Positions 62,206 to 64,000 of a stretch of 64,000 bases of DNA are shown here, piece after piece. Position 1 is the first letter of the stretch. Every line of letters starts with the position of its first letter. This DNA is from Chitinilyticum litopenaei DSM 21440 (lineage in GTDB: Bacteria; Pseudomonadota; Gammaproteobacteria; Burkholderiales; Chitinibacteraceae): positions 12,142-76,141 of the forward strand of contig NZ_ATZJ01000017.1 in NCBI RefSeq assembly GCF_000428145.1, read 5' to 3'. The position numbers and the translations under genes were made by a program. The notes under the pieces were generated by a model. It was not told the origin of the DNA and searched no databases. It saw only the letters and a program-made list of their open reading frames with translations.

Positions 62206-62260
62206 CAACAAGCTGTTAGCGGAAAACCCTAACAGAAGGTATCATGCGGTTTTTATGGCA

Positions 62261-62288
62261 CGAGCGCGCCCGTAACGGGGCGCGCTCG
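62261..62288 (+). promoter_or_regulatory. GC-rich hairpin in the purA leader
   Basis: A perfect 11-bp stem (CGAGCGCGCCC / GGGCGCGCTCG) with a 6-base loop lies 55 bases before purA, without a T run. It may be part of a regulatory leader. I do not recognise a known riboswitch. Confidence 0.45.
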
Positions 62289-62342
62289 CGTCTTGTGTAC
62301 TGCAAGTTTCCATTGCAACTGAATTTGGCATCGAGGTTTTGA

Positions 62343-63638
62343 ATGAGCAGAAACGTCGTCGTGATCGGCACCCAATGGGGCGATGAGGGCAAGGGCAAGA
62401 TTGTTGACTGGCTGACCGATCACGCCCAGGGTGTGGTGCGCTTCCAGGGCGGTCACAATGCGGGTCACACACTGGTGGTCGGCGGCAAGAAGACCGTCCT
62501 GCGCCTGATCCCGTCCGGCATCCTGCACGCAGGCAAGGCCTGCTTTATCGGCAACGGCGTGGTGCTGTCTCCGGAAGCCCTGCTCAAGGAAATCGACGAG
62601 CTCGACGCTGCCGGCATCGACGTCGCCAGCCGCCTGCGCATTTCCGAAGCGTGTCCGCTCATCCTGCCGTATCACATCGCGCTGGATCAGGCGCGCGAAG
62701 CCGCCAAGGGCGAGAAGAAGATCGGCACCACCGGTCGTGGCATCGGCCCGGCCTACGAAGACAAGATCGCGCGCCGCTCGATCCGCCTGCAGGATATCTA
62801 TCATCCGGAGCGTTTCGCCGCCAAGCTGCTGGAAAACCTCGAATGGTACAACTTCCAGCTGGTGAACTACTTCAAGGCCGAGCCGGTTGATTTCCAGAAG
62901 GTTTACGACGACACGCTGGCACACGCCGAGCGCATCCGCCCGATGCTGGCCGACGTGTCGCGCACGCTGTACGACATGAACAAGGCGGGTCGCCCGCTGC
63001 TGTTCGAAGGCGCACAAGGAACGTTGCTCGACATCGACCACGGCACTTATCCGTTCGTGACCTCCAGCAACTGTGTGGCCGGTGCCGCAGCGCCCGGCGC
63101 CGGTGTGGCGCCGCAGATGCTGCAGTATGTGCTGGGCATCGTGAAGGCCTACACCACCCGCGTGGGTTCCGGCCCGTTCCCGACCGAGCTGTTTGATGAT
63201 GTCGGCGCTGGTCTGGCCAAGCGTGGCAACGAGTTCGGCTCGGTGACTGGTCGTCCGCGCCGCTGTGGCTGGTTCGATGCCGCTGCGCTGAAGCGCTCGA
63301 TCCAGATCAACGGTGTTTCCGGTCTGTGCGTGACCAAGCTCGACGTGATGGACGGCATCGAAACCATCGAGCTGTGCACCGGCTATATGCTTGATGGCGA
63401 GAAGATCGACATCCTGCCGGTCGGCGCCGAGCAGATCGCCCGCTGCACGCCGGTCTACGAATCGATGCCGGGCTGGAGCGAATCCACCTTCGGTGTGAAG
63501 AAGTGGGAAGACCTGCCGGAAAATGCCCGCAAGTATCTGGAGCGCATCGCCGAAGTCTGCGAAGCCCCGATCGACATCGTGTCGACCGGCCCGGATCGCG
63601 AAGAAACCATTGTGCTGCGCCATCCCTACGGCTGCTGA
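62343..63638 (+). CDS. purA: Adenylosuccinate synthetase
   Basis: PurA joins IMP and aspartate with GTP, the first step to AMP. The 431-residue protein has GTQWGDEGKGK (9-19), GHNAGHT (39-45), the TTGRGIGPAYEDK loop and the RPRRCGWFD block. The ATG at 62343 gives the family start (MSRNVVVIG). A very strong terminator follows, and an IS66-family element is inserted about 80 bases after the stop. It closes the hfq-to-purA cluster known from proteobacteria. Confidence 0.97.
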   Translation: MSRNVVVIGTQWGDEGKGKIVDWLTDHAQGVVRFQGGHNAGHTLVVGGKKTVLRLIPSGILHAGKACFIGNGVVLSPEALLKEIDELDAAGIDVASRLRISEACPLILPYHIALDQAREAAKGEKKIGTTGRGIGPAYEDKIARRSIRLQDIYHPERFAAKLLENLEWYNFQLVNYFKAEPVDFQKVYDDTLAHAERIRPMLADVSRTLYDMNKAGRPLLFEGAQGTLLDIDHGTYPFVTSSNCVAGAAAPGAGVAPQMLQYVLGIVKAYTTRVGSGPFPTELFDDVGAGLAKRGNEFGSVTGRPRRCGWFDAAALKRSIQINGVSGLCVTKLDVMDGIETIELCTGYMLDGEKIDILPVGAEQIARCTPVYESMPGWSESTFGVKKWEDLPENARKYLERIAEVCEAPIDIVSTGPDREETIVLRHPYGC

Positions 63639-63651
63639 TAAGCCCTGGAGT

Positions 63652-63691
63652 GGACAACAAAAAACCCGCCTTGGCGGGTTTTTTGTTGTCC
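63652..63691. terminator. Strong terminator after purA
   Basis: A perfect 19-bp stem (GGACAACAAAAAACCCGCC and its complement) with T6 in the 3' arm. It is symmetrical enough to act in both directions. Confidence 0.93.
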
Positions 63692-63720
63692 GGAATAAAT
63701 GCTGTTTCGGTGGGTATATT

Positions 63721-64000
63721 GTAAGCGTCCAGCCGCCCCGCATTGATCAAGGAAACCGCCTCGGTTAGCGTCGCAGTGGCAGCAACTCGTCGATTTGGCT
63801 GTTCGGCCAGGCCGGCAGTTTTTCCAGCGTTTCCGTCAGCCAACTCAGCGGCTCAATGCCGTTCAGTTTCGCGGTGCCAAGCAGGCTCTGGATTGCGGCG
63901 GCACGGCGGCCGCTGGCTTCGCTGCCGGCAAACAACCAGTTCTTCTTCCCCAGTGCGATCGGCCGGATGGCGTTTTCCACCGGGTTGTTGTCGATCGGTG
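63721..64000. mobile_element. IS66-family insertion sequence, partial (runs off right edge)
   Basis: GTAAGCGTCCAGCCG at 63721 fits the GTAAGCG-type terminal repeat of IS66 elements, and the end of an IS66 transposase gene follows inside it. The preceding eight bases, GGTATATT, would be one copy of the target duplication. The other end lies outside the window. Confidence 0.85.
63765..64000 (-). CDS. tnpC: IS66-family transposase (TnpC), C-terminal part
   Basis: Only the last 78 residues are visible. They contain the IS66 C-terminal block: PIDNNPVENAIRPIALGKKN, then WLFAGSEASGRRAAAIQSLL. In IS66 elements this DDE transposase works with two accessory proteins, TnpA and TnpB, which should lie to the right. 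The frame has no break in the visible part, so the element may be intact. The stop lies 44 bases from the element end. Confidence 0.92.
   Translation of the reverse strand, partial: PIDNNPVENAIRPIALGKKNWLFAGSEASGRRAAAIQSLLGTAKLNGIEPLSWLTETLEKLPAWPNSQIDELLPLRR

Overview
The window is dense, GC-rich bacterial DNA (about 60% G+C by eye) from a flagellated, polyhydroxyalkanoate-making betaproteobacterium. Gene order (ndk-rlmN-pilW-rodZ-ispG-hisS-yfgM-bamB-der; hfq-hflX-hflK-hflC-DUF2065-hisZ-purA), a PhaR/phasin pair and HisZ point to Betaproteobacteria. A chitinase-like sensor and the overall gene style suggest Neisseriales, perhaps Chitinibacteraceae or Chromobacteriaceae; this family-level call is inference. 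No CRISPR array or rRNA was found. One tRNA gene is present, and one insertion sequence enters at the right edge.

Layout. 1-5300: the start of a periplasmic solute-binding protein gene, trhP, def, a small membrane-protein candidate, a cold-shock gene and argS. 5474-21093: one continuous chemotaxis and flagellar cluster, cheY-cheA-cheW-receptor-cheR-cheD-cheB-flrC-fliE-fliF-fliG-fliH-fliI-fliJ. The receptor carries two PAS domains resembling the heme/oxygen-sensing Aer2 type, and a textbook sigma-54 promoter lies between flrC and fliE. 21175-24881: tRNA-Arg(CCT), a hexose-6-phosphate mutarotase, ubiD and a second, orphan cheR. 24981-31701: ettA, a roughly 650-base gene-free regulatory stretch, a 753-residue membrane protein joining a periplasmic GH18 chitinase-like domain without its catalytic glutamate to a cytoplasmic LytTR DNA-binding domain, a CNNM/CBS membrane protein and a phasin. 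31926-43669: phaR, tcdA, trpS with a Trp-codon leader peptide and terminator, a second receptor, purT, a truncated globin, trmL, purU, a TctE/TctD-like two-component pair, hemH and a small unknown gene. 43753-47688: guaB, dsbB-oxyR and a SPOR protein. 47908-56931: the ndk-to-der housekeeping run. 57065-63638: hfq to purA. 63721-64000: the end of an IS66-family element.

How it fits together. The chemotaxis genes form a near-complete phosphorelay plus adaptation set beside the flagellar basal body and export ATPase genes, with the sigma-54 activator directly before its probable target. PurU releases formate that PurT can use. PhaR and phasin are divergent around TGC-rich candidate operators. 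DsbB and OxyR are translationally coupled.

The three most interesting observations are: (1) the pseudo-chitinase/LytTR fusion, a candidate one-component chitin-responsive membrane transcription factor; (2) a 49-bp imperfectly palindromic intergenic repeat in at least five gapless, diverged copies, four of them between convergent genes; (3) a Trp-codon leader peptide with a strong terminator ahead of trpS, suggesting ribosome-mediated attenuation of a tRNA synthetase gene.
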